Shown: positions 1 through 8,454, numbered from the stretch's first letter. The stretch is 64,000 nt of DNA from Amycolatopsis sp. NBC_01480 (GCF_036227205.1 NZ_CP109442.1:8060001-8124000); one strand, 5' to 3'. Numbers and translations are program-made. Notes: generated from the sequence alone by a model not told the origin.

Positions 1-125
1 GGACCCGGGGTGAGCCGGCGATGATGCGAAAGGCCTTGCGGCACAACGGTTCCGTAGCGTCCCGGTGGCTCAGGCGGCTGGAGCGGTCGCTCCGGTAGCC
101 CGATCGGCTGCAGCTCGACACCTCG

Positions 126-730
126 GTGTCGTCGCTGCTGCCCTCAGGCCACTCGGCGATGCAGGCGATTGACGACAAGGCGCGCGGGTTCGGCGGTGAT
201 CCGCTCGTCGTGCTGCTGAAAACCGCCCAGTCGCGGCAACTGCTGGTCGAGCGCGCCCGCGAGGGCGACGCCGATGCGTTCTCGGTGGTGTACGAGCGGT
301 ACGCTGGCACCACCTTCGGGTTCGTGCTGATCCGCACCAGGGACCGCGCGCTCACCGAGGAGATCACCAGCAGACGTTCCTGCGCGCGTTCCGCCGGCTC
401 GAGTCGGTGACCTACCGCGGTGTCTCGGTCCGCGCCTGGCTGATGACGATCGCCCGGAACCTCATCCTCGACGACGCGAAGTCGTACCGGCGCCGGTACG
501 AGACTTTCCTGCCCGAGCACTACGACGCCGTCTCGGCGGCGGAGGTCCGGCAATGCCTGGCGTACCTGACCGACGACCAGCGCGAATGCCTGCGCCTGCG
601 GTTCTACGAAAGCCTGCCGGTGCACGAGGTCGCGAAGATCATGAACCGCAACGAGCCGGCCGTCCGCGGCCTGCAGATGCGCGCCGTCCGCCGGCTGGGC
701 TTGCTGCTGTTTCCGGAACTCGTGCGGTGA
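126..730 (+). pseudogene. ECF-type RNA polymerase sigma factor, frameshifted
   Basis: Two overlapping reading frames together encode one sigma-70 family ECF protein of about 200 residues. The first frame carries region 2.1-2.2 (motif DADAFSVVYERY) and reaches LTEEIT near base 368, where it runs into unrelated sequence and stops. The frame shifted by one continues at once with HQQTFLRAFRRLESV, then AWLMTIARNLILDD (region 2.4 side) and the region 4 helix-turn-helix HEVAKIMNRNEPAVRG, ending at 730. The family sequence is EEIT-QQTFLRAF, so one C appears to be missing at about 368-369. Either the gene is dead or the base was lost in sequencing. A GTG at 126 or ATG at 159 could start it; neither has a clear ribosome binding site. 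It ends 8 bases from the convergent CDF gene. Identity as a sigma factor is firm; whether it is functional is not. Confidence 0.75.
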
Positions 731-737
731 ACCCGCC

Positions 738-1778
738 TCAGGCGGCGCGGTGGTGTTCGGCGCCGTCCTCGCCGCCGGGGTGGGCGTGGATGAGTGCTTC
801 GGTCAGCCTCGGCAGTGCGTTGATCAGCCGTTGTTCGGCGTCGTGCGCGATCGTGTGGGCTTGGCGCAGGGTGAGGGCCGGGGCGACGTCGAGTTCGGAT
901 TCGGCGACGAGGCTGTGCCCGATCCAGCGCAGCCGGATGGTGTCGACCCCGCGGACGCCGGGGGTGGCGGCGAGGGTTTGCTCGGCGGTGTCGACCAGCG
1001 CCGGGTCGACCGCGTCGAGCATGCGGGAGAACACTTCCTTAGCCGCGCCCCAGAGCACGGTCAGGATGGCGAGGGTGATGAGCAGGCCGACAACCGGGTC
1101 GGCCCAGTGCCAGCCGAGCCGGGAGCCGCCGGCGGCGAGCAGGACCGCGAGGCTGGTGAATCCGTCGGTGCGGGCGTGGAGCCCGTCGGCGACGAGCGCT
1201 GCCGAACCGATCCGGCGGCCCACGGTGATGCGGTAGTGGGCGACGATTTCGTTGCCCAGGAACCCGACGAGCCCGGCGGCGGCGACCCAGCCGATCTCGG
1301 TCATGTCCCGCGGGTGGAGGATCCGGTCGATCGCGGTCCACGCCGCCAGCACCGCCGAGGCGGCCATGACGAGCAGGATCACCAGGCCCGCGAGGTCTTC
1401 GCTGCGGCCGAGCCCGTAGGTGAAGCGCCGCGTCGCCGCCCGCCGCCCGAGCAGGAACGCGATGGCCAGCGGGACGGCGGTCAGCGCGTCGGCGAAGTTG
1501 TGCACCGTGTCGCCCAGCAACGCCACCGATCCGCTGATCACCACCACCACGAGCTGGGCCGACGCGGTGACCATCAGGCCCGCGAAGGAGATCCACAACG
1601 CCCGCATGCCCCGCACGCTGGCCTCGAGAGCGGAATCGACGAGGTCCGCGCTGTCATGGCTGTGCGGCGTGACCGCGTGCTTGACCCGGCTCCACAGCGA
1701 GCCCCGCGGGCCTCGGTGGCCGTGGCCGTGCGCATGCCCGTGGCCATGGCGCTCATCGTGGTCGTGCTGGTCCGGCAT
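738..1778 (-). CDS. Cation diffusion facilitator (CDF) divalent metal exporter
   Basis: A 346-residue inner-membrane metal/proton antiporter. The cytosolic N-terminus is very His-rich (HDHDERHGHGHAHGHGH), followed by about six transmembrane segments and a C-terminal cytosolic dimerisation domain. The paired His/Asp metal sites of the CDF family are visible: HNFAD in TM2 and HARTD in TM5. The start at 1778 was chosen because the His-rich segment begins there; a longer open frame upstream would run through the operator and the divergent regulator. It is transcribed divergently from a KmtR-like ArsR repressor across a perfect inverted repeat, the arrangement expected for a Ni/Co-inducible exporter (in M. 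tuberculosis KmtR controls the CDF gene Rv2025c). Substrate Ni/Co is inferred from the regulator; Zn is the alternative. Confidence 0.9.
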   Translation of the reverse strand: MPDQHDHDERHGHGHAHGHGHRGPRGSLWSRVKHAVTPHSHDSADLVDSALEASVRGMRALWISFAGLMVTASAQLVVVVISGSVALLGDTVHNFADALTAVPLAIAFLLGRRAATRRFTYGLGRSEDLAGLVILLVMAASAVLAAWTAIDRILHPRDMTEIGWVAAAGLVGFLGNEIVAHYRITVGRRIGSAALVADGLHARTDGFTSLAVLLAAGGSRLGWHWADPVVGLLITLAILTVLWGAAKEVFSRMLDAVDPALVDTAEQTLAATPGVRGVDTIRLRWIGHSLVAESELDVAPALTLRQAHTIAHDAEQRLINALPRLTEALIHAHPGGEDGAEHHRAA

Positions 1779-1844
1779 GACGGAATCCGCCTTGTGCTCG
1801 CGTGCGTGGCGCAGCCCGTGCAGGCCTGCGACGCCACCATAGCA

Positions 1845-1872
1845 GCGTATCTGCGCACACACGCAGATACGC
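1845..1872. promoter_or_regulatory. Perfect 11-6-11 inverted repeat, probable ArsR (KmtR-like) operator
   Basis: GCGTATCTGCG, a 6-base spacer (CACACA), then CGCAGATACGC: both arms match exactly. It lies 66 bases upstream of the CDF start and 32 bases upstream of the ArsR start, so one site could control both divergent genes. ArsR/SmtB repressors bind interrupted palindromes of this size. Binding is inferred from position and symmetry. Confidence 0.75.
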
Positions 1873-1904
1873 AGGCAGCCAGGCAAAGCGGTACGGTGGC
1901 CGCC

Positions 1905-2282
1905 ATGCACACCGAGCTGCCGGAGTTCGACATGCCGGCCGACGAGCAGGTCAATCTTGCGGCCGAGTCGTTCCGGATGCTGGCCGATCCCACCCGCATC
2001 AAGGTGCTCTGGGCCCTGCTGCAAGGGGAATCCTCGGTCGCCTGCCTGGCCGACCTCACGGGCGCCGCGCCGGCCGCGGTGAGCCAGCACCTGGCGAAAC
2101 TGAGGCTGGCCGGGCTGGTCACGGGCCGTCGCGAGGGCACCTTCGTGTACTACTCGGCCGCCAACGACCACGTGCGCAGCCTGCTGTCGCAGGCGTTGTT
2201 CCATGCCGACCACGTCGACCGGGACATCCCCGCGAAGACCGCGACGCCGCACGTCCACCAGCCCGCTCGCCGCACGCGATGA
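1905..2282 (+). CDS. kmtR: ArsR-family metal sensor, KmtR-like (Ni/Co)
   Basis: A 125-residue winged-helix repressor of the ArsR/SmtB family. The recognition helix region is AAPAAVSQHLAKLRLAGLV, followed by the beta-hairpin wing. The C-terminal half resembles mycobacterial KmtR, and its metal ligands line up: His89, Asp102, His103, His116 and His118 here correspond to KmtR His88, Glu101, His102, His110 and His111 as I recall them. When metal binds, such proteins leave DNA and allow expression of the divergent exporter, here the CDF gene at 738-1778. The ATG at 1905 starts the domain correctly; a longer open frame upstream is antisense to the CDF gene. The one changed ligand (Glu to Asp) and wider spacing of the last His pair may alter affinity. 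Confidence 0.85.
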   Translation: MHTELPEFDMPADEQVNLAAESFRMLADPTRIKVLWALLQGESSVACLADLTGAAPAAVSQHLAKLRLAGLVTGRREGTFVYYSAANDHVRSLLSQALFHADHVDRDIPAKTATPHVHQPARRTR

Positions 2283-2296
2283 CCGGCCGGCCTCTT

Positions 2297-2317
2297 CCGC
2301 CTCAGCGAATGAGGCGG
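2297..2317. terminator. Bidirectional hairpin between convergent kmtR and nmtR
   Basis: CCGCCTCA, five-base loop GCGAA, TGAGGCGG: a perfect 8-bp GC-rich stem. It lies in the 42-base gap between the convergent stop codons. There is no T tract, as is common for actinobacterial terminators. Confidence 0.6.
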
Positions 2318-2324
2318 CGCCGGT

Positions 2325-2687
2325 TCAGCTGACGGCGCCGGGCCGGTCGGCGAGGCCGAGGCGAAGGTGCTCGCTGTGGTAGACGGCCTCGTCCAGCAAC
2401 TGCGCGACGTGGTTGTCGTAGAGGCTGTAGACGATGCTGCGCCCGGACCGGGTCCCGGTCACGAGGCCGAGGTTGCGCAGCAGCCGCAATTGGTGTGACA
2501 CCGCGGACTGTTCCATGCCGACGGCCTCGGCCAGCTCGGTCACCGGGCGGGAGCCTTGGCGCAGCTCGGTGAGGATCAGCAAGCGGCTCGGCGTGGCCAA
2601 AGCCTGCAGCGTGGTCGCGACGTGCGCGGCGGCGTCGGCGTCCAGTCGGCCGGCCGGGCGGTCACGGCCCTCCACCCCATGTCCCAT
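2325..2687 (-). CDS. nmtR: Nickel/cobalt-sensing repressor NmtR (ArsR/SmtB family)
   Basis: A 120-residue ArsR-family repressor strongly similar over its full length to M. tuberculosis NmtR, including the diagnostic MGHGVEG start. The ligand set described for NmtR is present: Gly2 and His3 at the N-terminus, Asp91, His93, His104 and His107. Two further histidines of the mycobacterial protein, His109 and His116, are Arg and Pro here. The helix-turn-helix is VTELAEAVGMEQSAVSHQL. It is divergent from ctpJ, as in mycobacteria, with a palindrome between them. The start is fixed by the conserved N-terminus, which takes part in metal binding. It should repress ctpJ in the absence of Ni or Co. Confidence 0.95.
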   Translation of the reverse strand: MGHGVEGRDRPAGRLDADAAAHVATTLQALATPSRLLILTELRQGSRPVTELAEAVGMEQSAVSHQLRLLRNLGLVTGTRSGRSIVYSLYDNHVAQLLDEAVYHSEHLRLGLADRPGAVS

Positions 2688-2716
2688 GACCGTGGAGTCT
2701 AGCTCACCCCGGTAAC

Positions 2717-2734
2717 CATGAAGACATCTTCATG
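2717..2734. promoter_or_regulatory. Palindrome CATGAAGA-CA-TCTTCATG, probable NmtR operator
   Basis: A perfect 8-2-8 inverted repeat midway between nmtR (start 2687) and the ctpJ start chosen here (2784). It contains an ATG in the ctpJ frame that should not be taken as the start, because an operator would then lie inside the gene. Confidence 0.7.
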
Positions 2735-2783
2735 TGTGCTGTTATGGTGGACGGGTCTGCTCGTCCTTCCCGGAGGTGCCCCT

Positions 2784-4769
2784 GTGGTCTCGTCCACCGC
2801 CACGCCCACCCGCCCGAGCCCGGTCCGCGAGACCAGGGTGCCGGTGCGGCGGACGCGGCTGTTCGCGTTGCCGGAGATGCGGTGGGCGGCCGCGGCGCTG
2901 GTGCTGTTCCTGGCCGGGCTGGCCGCGCAGCTGCTCGGCGGCCCGGGCTGGCTGTGGTGGGCGCTCTACCTCGCCGGCTACGTCACCGGCGGCTGGGAGC
3001 CGGGGCTCGCGGGCCTGAAAGCGTTGCGGGACAAGACTTTGGACGTCGACCTGCTGATGGTCGTCGCGGCGATCGGCGCGGCGGCGATCGGGCAGGTGAT
3101 GGACGGTGGCCTGCTGATCGTCATCTTCGCCACCTCCGGCGCGCTGGAGGCGCTGGCCACCGCCCGCACCGAGGACTCCGTGCGCGGGCTGCTGGACCTG
3201 GCCCCTGACACCGCGACCCGGCTCTCCGTCGACGGTGGCGAGGAGACAGTGCGGGCCGTCGACCTCGAGGTCGGTGACGTGGTGCTGGTCCGCCCCGGGG
3301 AGCGGATCGCCGCCGATGGTGCCGTCGTGGCCGGTGCGAGCGAGGTCGACCAGGCCACCATCACCGGCGAACCGCTGCCGGCCGACAAGACCGCCGGGGA
3401 CGAGGTGTTCGCCGGGACGCTCAACGGCACCGGGTCCCTGCGGGTCCGGGTGGACCGCCGCGCGGCCGACTCGGTCGTCGCCCGGATCGCCACGCTGGTC
3501 GAGGAAGCGAGCCAGACCAAGGCGAAAGCGCAGCTGTTCGTCGAGAAGGTCGAGCAGCGCTACTCGATCGGCATGGTCGTCGTGACGATCGCGGTGTTCG
3601 TGCTCCCGCTGCTGTGGGGTGCGGCGCTGCAGGATTCGCTGCTGCGGGCGATGACGTTCATGATCGTCGCCTCGCCCTGCGCGGTCGTGCTCGCCACGAT
3701 GCCGCCCCTGCTCGCGGCGATCGCCAACGCCGGCCGGCACGGCGTGCTGGTGAAATCCGCCGTCGTCATGGAACAGCTCGGCACCACGACCCAGGTCGCG
3801 TTCGACAAGACCGGCACCCTCACCCGCGGCGCGCCCGAACTCGCCGAGATCCACGCCCTGCCCGCAGCTCCGTTCACGGAGAACGGCCTGCTGCGCCTCG
3901 CGGCCGCGGCCGAACACCCCAGCGAACACCCGCTGGCCGCCGCGATCGTGCGCGCCGCCCGCGCCCGCGGCCTCGTCCTGCCTCCCGCCGCCGAGTTCTC
4001 CGCCCAGCCCGGGCGGGGCGTCGCGGCCCTGGTCGAAGGCCATCACCTGCAGATCGGCTCACTGTCGGCGATGCTGGCCGCGAGTGAGGTCACGGCCGAG
4101 ACCGCCGACACGGTGGCGATGGCGGAAGCGTTGCAGGACCGCGGTTTGACTGCCGTCGTCGTGCTCTGCGAGCGGCGCCCGGCCGGCGTGCTGGGCATCG
4201 CCGACCAGGTCCGCGCCGAAGCCGTCGCCACGGTCGCCGCCGTCACCCGGCTCACCGGCACTGAGCCCGTGCTGCTCACCGGCGACAACCAGGCCACCGC
4301 GGCCCGGCTCGCCACCCGGGTCGGCATCACCGACGTGCGCGCCGGGCTGCTGCCCGAGGACAAGGTCACCGCCGTGCGCGAGCTGCAAGCCGGCGACGGG
4401 CGGGTGACCGTGGTCGGGGACGGCATCAACGACGCCCCGGCGCTGGCCGCCGCGCACGCCGGGATCGCGATGGGCGGCGCCGGCTCCGACCTGGCGCTGC
4501 AGACCGCCGACGCGGTCGTCGTCCGCGACGACCTCACCACCATCCCGGCCGTCATCGCCCTCTCGCGCCGCGCACGCCGGGTCGTGACCGCCAACCTGGT
4601 CATCGCCGCCGCGTTCATCACCGGCCTCGTGCTGTGGGACCTCATCGGCACCCTGCCACTGCCGCTCGGCGTCGCCGGGCACGAAGGCTCCACCGTCATC
4701 GTCGGGCTCAACGGCTTGCGTTTGCTGCGCGCCGCCGCGTGGAACCGCGCCGGCCGTCACGACGCCTGA
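2784..4769 (+). CDS. ctpJ: P1B-type metal-transporting ATPase CtpJ (Ni/Co efflux)
   Basis: A 661-residue P-type ATPase, matching the roughly 660 residues of mycobacterial CtpJ, which NmtR controls. It has no N-terminal metal-binding domain. Visible landmarks are the actuator-domain TGEP (residues 194-197), membrane metal-site motif SPC (297-299), phosphorylation motif DKTGT (Asp341) and hinge GDGIND (544-549). SPC with a short C-terminus fits the Co/Ni (P1B-4) class. It pumps metal out of the cytosol. The GTG at 2784 has a GGAGG seven bases upstream and gives the family length; an ATG at 2718 lies inside the operator palindrome and would add 22 atypical residues. It is divergent from nmtR and convergent with the MFS gene, 16 bases away. 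Confidence 0.95.
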   Translation: MVSSTATPTRPSPVRETRVPVRRTRLFALPEMRWAAAALVLFLAGLAAQLLGGPGWLWWALYLAGYVTGGWEPGLAGLKALRDKTLDVDLLMVVAAIGAAAIGQVMDGGLLIVIFATSGALEALATARTEDSVRGLLDLAPDTATRLSVDGGEETVRAVDLEVGDVVLVRPGERIAADGAVVAGASEVDQATITGEPLPADKTAGDEVFAGTLNGTGSLRVRVDRRAADSVVARIATLVEEASQTKAKAQLFVEKVEQRYSIGMVVVTIAVFVLPLLWGAALQDSLLRAMTFMIVASPCAVVLATMPPLLAAIANAGRHGVLVKSAVVMEQLGTTTQVAFDKTGTLTRGAPELAEIHALPAAPFTENGLLRLAAAAEHPSEHPLAAAIVRAARARGLVLPPAAEFSAQPGRGVAALVEGHHLQIGSLSAMLAASEVTAETADTVAMAEALQDRGLTAVVVLCERRPAGVLGIADQVRAEAVATVAAVTRLTGTEPVLLTGDNQATAARLATRVGITDVRAGLLPEDKVTAVRELQAGDGRVTVVGDGINDAPALAAAHAGIAMGGAGSDLALQTADAVVVRDDLTTIPAVIALSRRARRVVTANLVIAAAFITGLVLWDLIGTLPLPLGVAGHEGSTVIVGLNGLRLLRAAAWNRAGRHDA

Positions 4770-4785
4770 CCGAGCCGGCCGCATC

Positions 4786-5982
4786 TCATTTCGGCGAGAG
4801 GCGCGAAGGACCGCCTTGAGCGTCCGGTGTCGTGGCCGCGGCGACGACGGCACCGAGGACGAGGAGCAGCGCGGCCAGGCCGAGCATTCCGGTGCCGAGG
4901 GTCGCGGCGGTGGCGATCGCGCCGACGAGCAACGGGCCACCGGCGTCGCCGAGTTCGCGGCCGACCTCGGCCGAGCCGAGGGTCTGGCCGAGTCGTTCGG
5001 CCGGGGTGGTGCCGGCGAGGTGGGCGAACCCGAGCGGGCTCACGATCCCGGTGCCGACGCCGATGAGCACGGCCGCGCCGAGCAGCCCGCCGACACCGGG
5101 GACGAACGCGGCCAGGGCCATCCCGGCGGCGGCCAGGCCGAGTCCGGTGGCCATGCCCGCTCCGTCGCGGATCCGCCCGGCGTCGCGGGCGCGCCCGGTC
5201 CACGGCTGCACCACCGCGCCGCACGCGGCGAGCAGTGACACGGCCGCACCGGTGACCACGGGCGCCAGGCCGGTCGTCGCGCCGAGGATCGGCAGGAACC
5301 CGACCCCGACGGCCAGTGCGGCGGTCGCCCCGGCCAAGGCGGCGGTGGGGCGCAGGAAAGCCGGGTGGCTCAGCCGCCGCGCCAGGTCCAGCACGGTCTG
5401 GCGGGCGCGGGGCAGTGGCGGCACGGACGGCACGACCGCCGCCGCCCACAGGGCGACCGCCAGCGCGAGTCCGGCGAGGGTGGCGAAGAGCAGGGTGAAC
5501 CCGCCGACGGTGATCAGGACGCCGCCGAGCAGCGGGCCGAGCGCGTAGCCGAGTCCTTTCCACGCGCCGTAGCCACCGAACGCCCGGCCGTGCCCGGTCT
5601 TCGGTGAGAGCCGGGCGACCAGCGCACCGGCCGCGGGGGAGAACGCGGCCGCGGCCGCGCCTTGGCCGAGGCGGGCGAACCCGACCGCGGCCGGGTTGCC
5701 GGACAGGACGAACGCGGCCGAGGCGACGGCGAACGCCAGCAGCCCGCCGAGCAGCACCGGGCGCGGCCCGACCCGGTCGGCCAGCGACCCGAACACCGGC
5801 TTGAGGATCACCTCGGCGCCGTCGTAGACCGCGAGCAGCAGCCCGAGGGCGAGCAGGGAGGCGTGCCGGCCGTGGGTGTAGGCGCCGAGGCTGGCGGCGA
5901 TGCTGTGCGCGCCGAACGCGGTGACGAACCCGGCCGCGTACAACGGCAGCAACTGCCTCGGCGTCCCGGACGCTTCGGTCAC
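4786..5982 (-). CDS. Major facilitator superfamily transporter
   Basis: A 398-residue integral membrane protein with about 12 transmembrane segments. The MFS motif A between TM2 and TM3 is clear (FGSLADRVGPRPVLLGG), and a related loop lies in the second half. The size and sequence resemble DHA1-type drug or metal exporters. It is convergent with ctpJ and lies next to a Ni/Co efflux island, so a role in metal or toxicant export is possible, but the substrate cannot be read from the sequence. Its start (ATG, 5982) begins directly at the first helix. Confidence 0.85.
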   Translation of the reverse strand: MTEASGTPRQLLPLYAAGFVTAFGAHSIAASLGAYTHGRHASLLALGLLLAVYDGAEVILKPVFGSLADRVGPRPVLLGGLLAFAVASAAFVLSGNPAAVGFARLGQGAAAAAFSPAAGALVARLSPKTGHGRAFGGYGAWKGLGYALGPLLGGVLITVGGFTLLFATLAGLALAVALWAAAVVPSVPPLPRARQTVLDLARRLSHPAFLRPTAALAGATAALAVGVGFLPILGATTGLAPVVTGAAVSLLAACGAVVQPWTGRARDAGRIRDGAGMATGLGLAAAGMALAAFVPGVGGLLGAAVLIGVGTGIVSPLGFAHLAGTTPAERLGQTLGSAEVGRELGDAGGPLLVGAIATAATLGTGMLGLAALLLVLGAVVAAATTPDAQGGPSRLSPK

Positions 5983-6066
5983 GACCTCACCCCGCCACCG
6001 GCGTGCCCGGCCGTAGTGCGCGCGTCTCGATGTCCACGATCGGTCCTGGGCGGCGGGGGCGGGCGG

Positions 6067-6612
6067 TCACATTTGGTGCAGGGCTTGGAAAACCAGCTGG
6101 GTGTACTCGGCGAGGCGGCCGGTGCAGTGCGTCAGCTGCCGCTCGGCCTCCTCGGCGGTGGGGGCGCCGAACACGTCACGGGTCTTGAGCTCGCGGTGCC
6201 AGCGGCGCAGCCGCTCAAGGCTGTGTTCTTCCTCTTCCAGCTCGGCCATCGTGAACTTGCCCTTGCCGATTTCCTTGTCGATCTCGGCGTCGAATTTGCC
6301 GCAGTCGGCCAGGAACTCCGCCCACTCCTCGGCCCGGTCCGCGGTGAACAGCGCCTCCAGCCGCGCCCCGTCCCGCGCGGCCCGGCCCGCGGCGTCGAGC
6401 ACCACGACCTCGCCCTCGCCCCGCTGGGCCAGCTCGGCCACCCGCGTCACACCGTCGGCAAAGGCGGGGACGTCGGGCACCGCCCAGGTGCCCTGCCCCA
6501 GCGACAGCGCCCCGATCCGGCGCAGCTCCCGCCACACCGCCACCCGATGCCGCGACGGCTCCGCCGGCACGCGCACCACCAGCACCAGCCACTTCCGCGT
6601 CCCGTCGGTCAC
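6067..6612 (-). CDS. ChrB N-terminal domain protein (chromate resistance family)
   Basis: A 181-residue cytosolic protein. The opening WLVLVVRVPAEPSRHRVAVW, followed by RELRRIGALSLGQGTWAVP, is the ChrB N-terminal domain signature. The middle and C-terminus are helical and highly charged. In chromate-resistance operons ChrB is a chromate-responsive regulator, but stand-alone actinobacterial copies like this one lack the C-terminal part and sit away from a ChrA transporter. The GTG at 6612 was chosen because the domain starts there; upstream codons look non-coding. No chrA is seen nearby, so a regulatory or unknown role is equally likely. Confidence 0.75.
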   Translation of the reverse strand: MTDGTRKWLVLVVRVPAEPSRHRVAVWRELRRIGALSLGQGTWAVPDVPAFADGVTRVAELAQRGEGEVVVLDAAGRAARDGARLEALFTADRAEEWAEFLADCGKFDAEIDKEIGKGKFTMAELEEEEHSLERLRRWHRELKTRDVFGAPTAEEAERQLTHCTGRLAEYTQLVFQALHQM

Positions 6613-6919
6613 GCCGTGGAATGTAGCACGGGTTACAAATTGGTAGGTGACTTGTCGAACGCTCAGACCACCCACAAGCTCCGATCGAGAGCCTTGCTGC
6701 CGACGTAGGTGCCGCTGCCTGCCTGGACTACGCCGACACGTACGGCGGCTCGGCGTTGTTGTGCCCAAGGCCGATCCGCGCGGGCGATGGCTCGACCGGC
6801 AATGACGATTGTCCTGACCCCGCAACAACCTTGCCGTCGTCCGCTGGTCGGCTGGTCATGCCCGACTCGATGGACGCGTCCCGCTCGACCGGCTGACCGC
6901 CGAGCCGGCCCTGAACAGC
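6613..6919. other. Intergenic stretch, no gene seen
   Basis: About 300 bases between two minus-strand genes. Short open frames on both strands have atypical codon use and match nothing I recognise. It should hold the promoter of the ChrB-domain gene; no clear palindrome or terminator stands out. Confidence 0.4.
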
Positions 6920-7555
6920 TCAGCGCTCGCCGAACAGGTGCTGAACTTGGCTGGTCACGTCGTCGAGCCAGGTGGTGCGTTGCTGTTCGTCGGCGTCGGC
7001 TACTACTCGGAGGGTCAGCCGTTGTACTTCGGGTTCGCCGAGGTAGGGGGCGAGGCAGCGGCGCCAGATGGCGTCGAGTGGGTCGCCGAAGAGGGTTTGT
7101 TCGCGTTCCTCGGTGGTGTCGGAGGTGTTGACGACCAGCAGGCGCCGCAAGGTCAGGAGTGACTGGGGTGCGCCGCCGGCGTCGGGGAGGCGGTAGGCGA
7201 CGCCGGGGACGAGGACGCGGTCGAGCCAGCCGCTGAGGATGGCGGGGGGCTTGCCCCACCAGTTCGGGTGGACCGCGACGAGCCCGCCTGCTTCCCGTAG
7301 TTCTTGCCGATGCTGCCGGATCAGCGGATCTGTTTCGGTGGCAAGGAATTCTTCGGCCCGCGTGCCGCTGGTGTAGGCCTCTTCGGCGGTCAGCACCGGG
7401 TCGAAGCGTTCGGCGTACAGGTCGTGGAAGCTCACGGGCTGCCCGGCGCGGGTCAGCGTGTCGCAGACTCGCTCGGCCACCGCGTGGTTGAGGCTTCCCG
7501 GCCGTGGGTGGGCAAGCAGGACCATCACCGGGCGGGCCGCCGTCTCGTCGATCAC
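6920..7555 (-). CDS. NAD(P)H:quinone reductase, flavodoxin fold (KefF/MdaB type)
   Basis: A 211-residue flavoprotein of the flavodoxin_2 family. The FMN/FAD-binding start VMVLLAHPRPGSLNHAVAE, the FHDLYAERFDPV segment and the HPNWWGKPPAILSGWLDRV motif are typical of two-electron quinone reductases, which reduce quinones or other electrophiles with NAD(P)H and avoid semiquinone radicals. The start is GTG at 7555 with only a weak ribosome binding site. The gene stands alone between unrelated genes. A stress or detoxification role is inferred from family only. Confidence 0.85.
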   Translation of the reverse strand: MIDETAARPVMVLLAHPRPGSLNHAVAERVCDTLTRAGQPVSFHDLYAERFDPVLTAEEAYTSGTRAEEFLATETDPLIRQHRQELREAGGLVAVHPNWWGKPPAILSGWLDRVLVPGVAYRLPDAGGAPQSLLTLRRLLVVNTSDTTEEREQTLFGDPLDAIWRRCLAPYLGEPEVQRLTLRVVADADEQQRTTWLDDVTSQVQHLFGER

Positions 7556-7788
7556 CGCGTCAGCTTGCCATGAGAAACGCCGCAGCAGGAAGGAAAGTGG
7601 CCCCAGCTGTGGCGAATGGCGGGCGAGTACGCGACATCGCTGACCACGACGAGCTGCACAGGTTGTTGTCGGGGCCGGACCGCGCTCGGCGAACCGATTG
7701 AGCTTCGCCGGGCGCGGTCGTGCCAGTGAGGTGCCAGCGGATGCCGGTTCGGCTGGGGACCTTCGGGATCCGCTGGCACCGCCGGGCT

Positions 7789-8454
7789 TCAGAGGCTGCG
7801 GGCGACGATGTCGCCCTGGGAGGTGGTGGCCCGGATGGTCAGCTCAGGTGTGCCGTTGTTCTTGAGGGTGTTGTCGATGCGGCCGTGGGTGGTGCCGGCG
7901 TCGAGGGACGCGGAGACGCCGGGGGCCGCGCCGACGGTGATGGTGCCGGACTGGGTCGTCAAGGTCACCGTGCCGGTGGTGGCTTCCCCGATGTGGATGT
8001 CTCCGCGGGCGGTGCTGATGTCGGCCGGGCCGTCGAGGCGGCTGATGTGGACGTCGCCGTCGGTGGCGGTGAGATGGACGCGGCCGGCGTGGGCGAGGTT
8101 GATGTGACGGTAGGCGCCGGTGAAGCTGACGTCGCCGAGCCGGCCGGTGCTGTCGAGTTCGGCGGCGCTGGTGGTGGCCTCGACACGGGAGCCGGCGGGC
8201 AGGTTGACGGTGACGTCGACGGAGCCGGACGGGCCGAAGTGCTGGTTCTTGCCCTGCGGGGCGGCGATCCGCAGGATGCCGTCGGCGTAGGAGACGGTGG
8301 TCTGCCCGGCGGCCTTGACGTCGCGGTTCTTGCCCGCGTCGGCCGGGCGGACCTCGACGGCGGTGTCGGCGCGGTCAGTGGCGTGGAGGTGGACGCGGCC
8401 GGCGGGGAAGTCGAGGGTGGCGGTGATCGGGGCGGGGGTGGCGAAGTTCTGCAC
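7789..8454 (-). CDS. DUF4097 family beta-helix-like protein
   Basis: A 221-residue protein with no signal peptide or membrane segment. It is made of short repeated beta-strand units (for example GDVSFTGAYRHINLAHAG, GDVHISRLDGPADIS and GDIHIGEATTGTVTL), the pattern of DUF4097/DUF4098 adhesin-like proteins. The molecular function of the family is not established. The start is GTG at 8454 with AGGAG six bases upstream (8461-8465), which decides against a longer frame. Three direct repeats lie just upstream and may be regulatory. In other actinobacteria such genes often accompany PadR-type regulators or toxin-like partners; none is seen here. Confidence 0.8.
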   Translation of the reverse strand: MQNFATPAPITATLDFPAGRVHLHATDRADTAVEVRPADAGKNRDVKAAGQTTVSYADGILRIAAPQGKNQHFGPSGSVDVTVNLPAGSRVEATTSAAELDSTGRLGDVSFTGAYRHINLAHAGRVHLTATDGDVHISRLDGPADISTARGDIHIGEATTGTVTLTTQSGTITVGAAPGVSASLDAGTTHGRIDNTLKNNGTPELTIRATTSQGDIVARSL

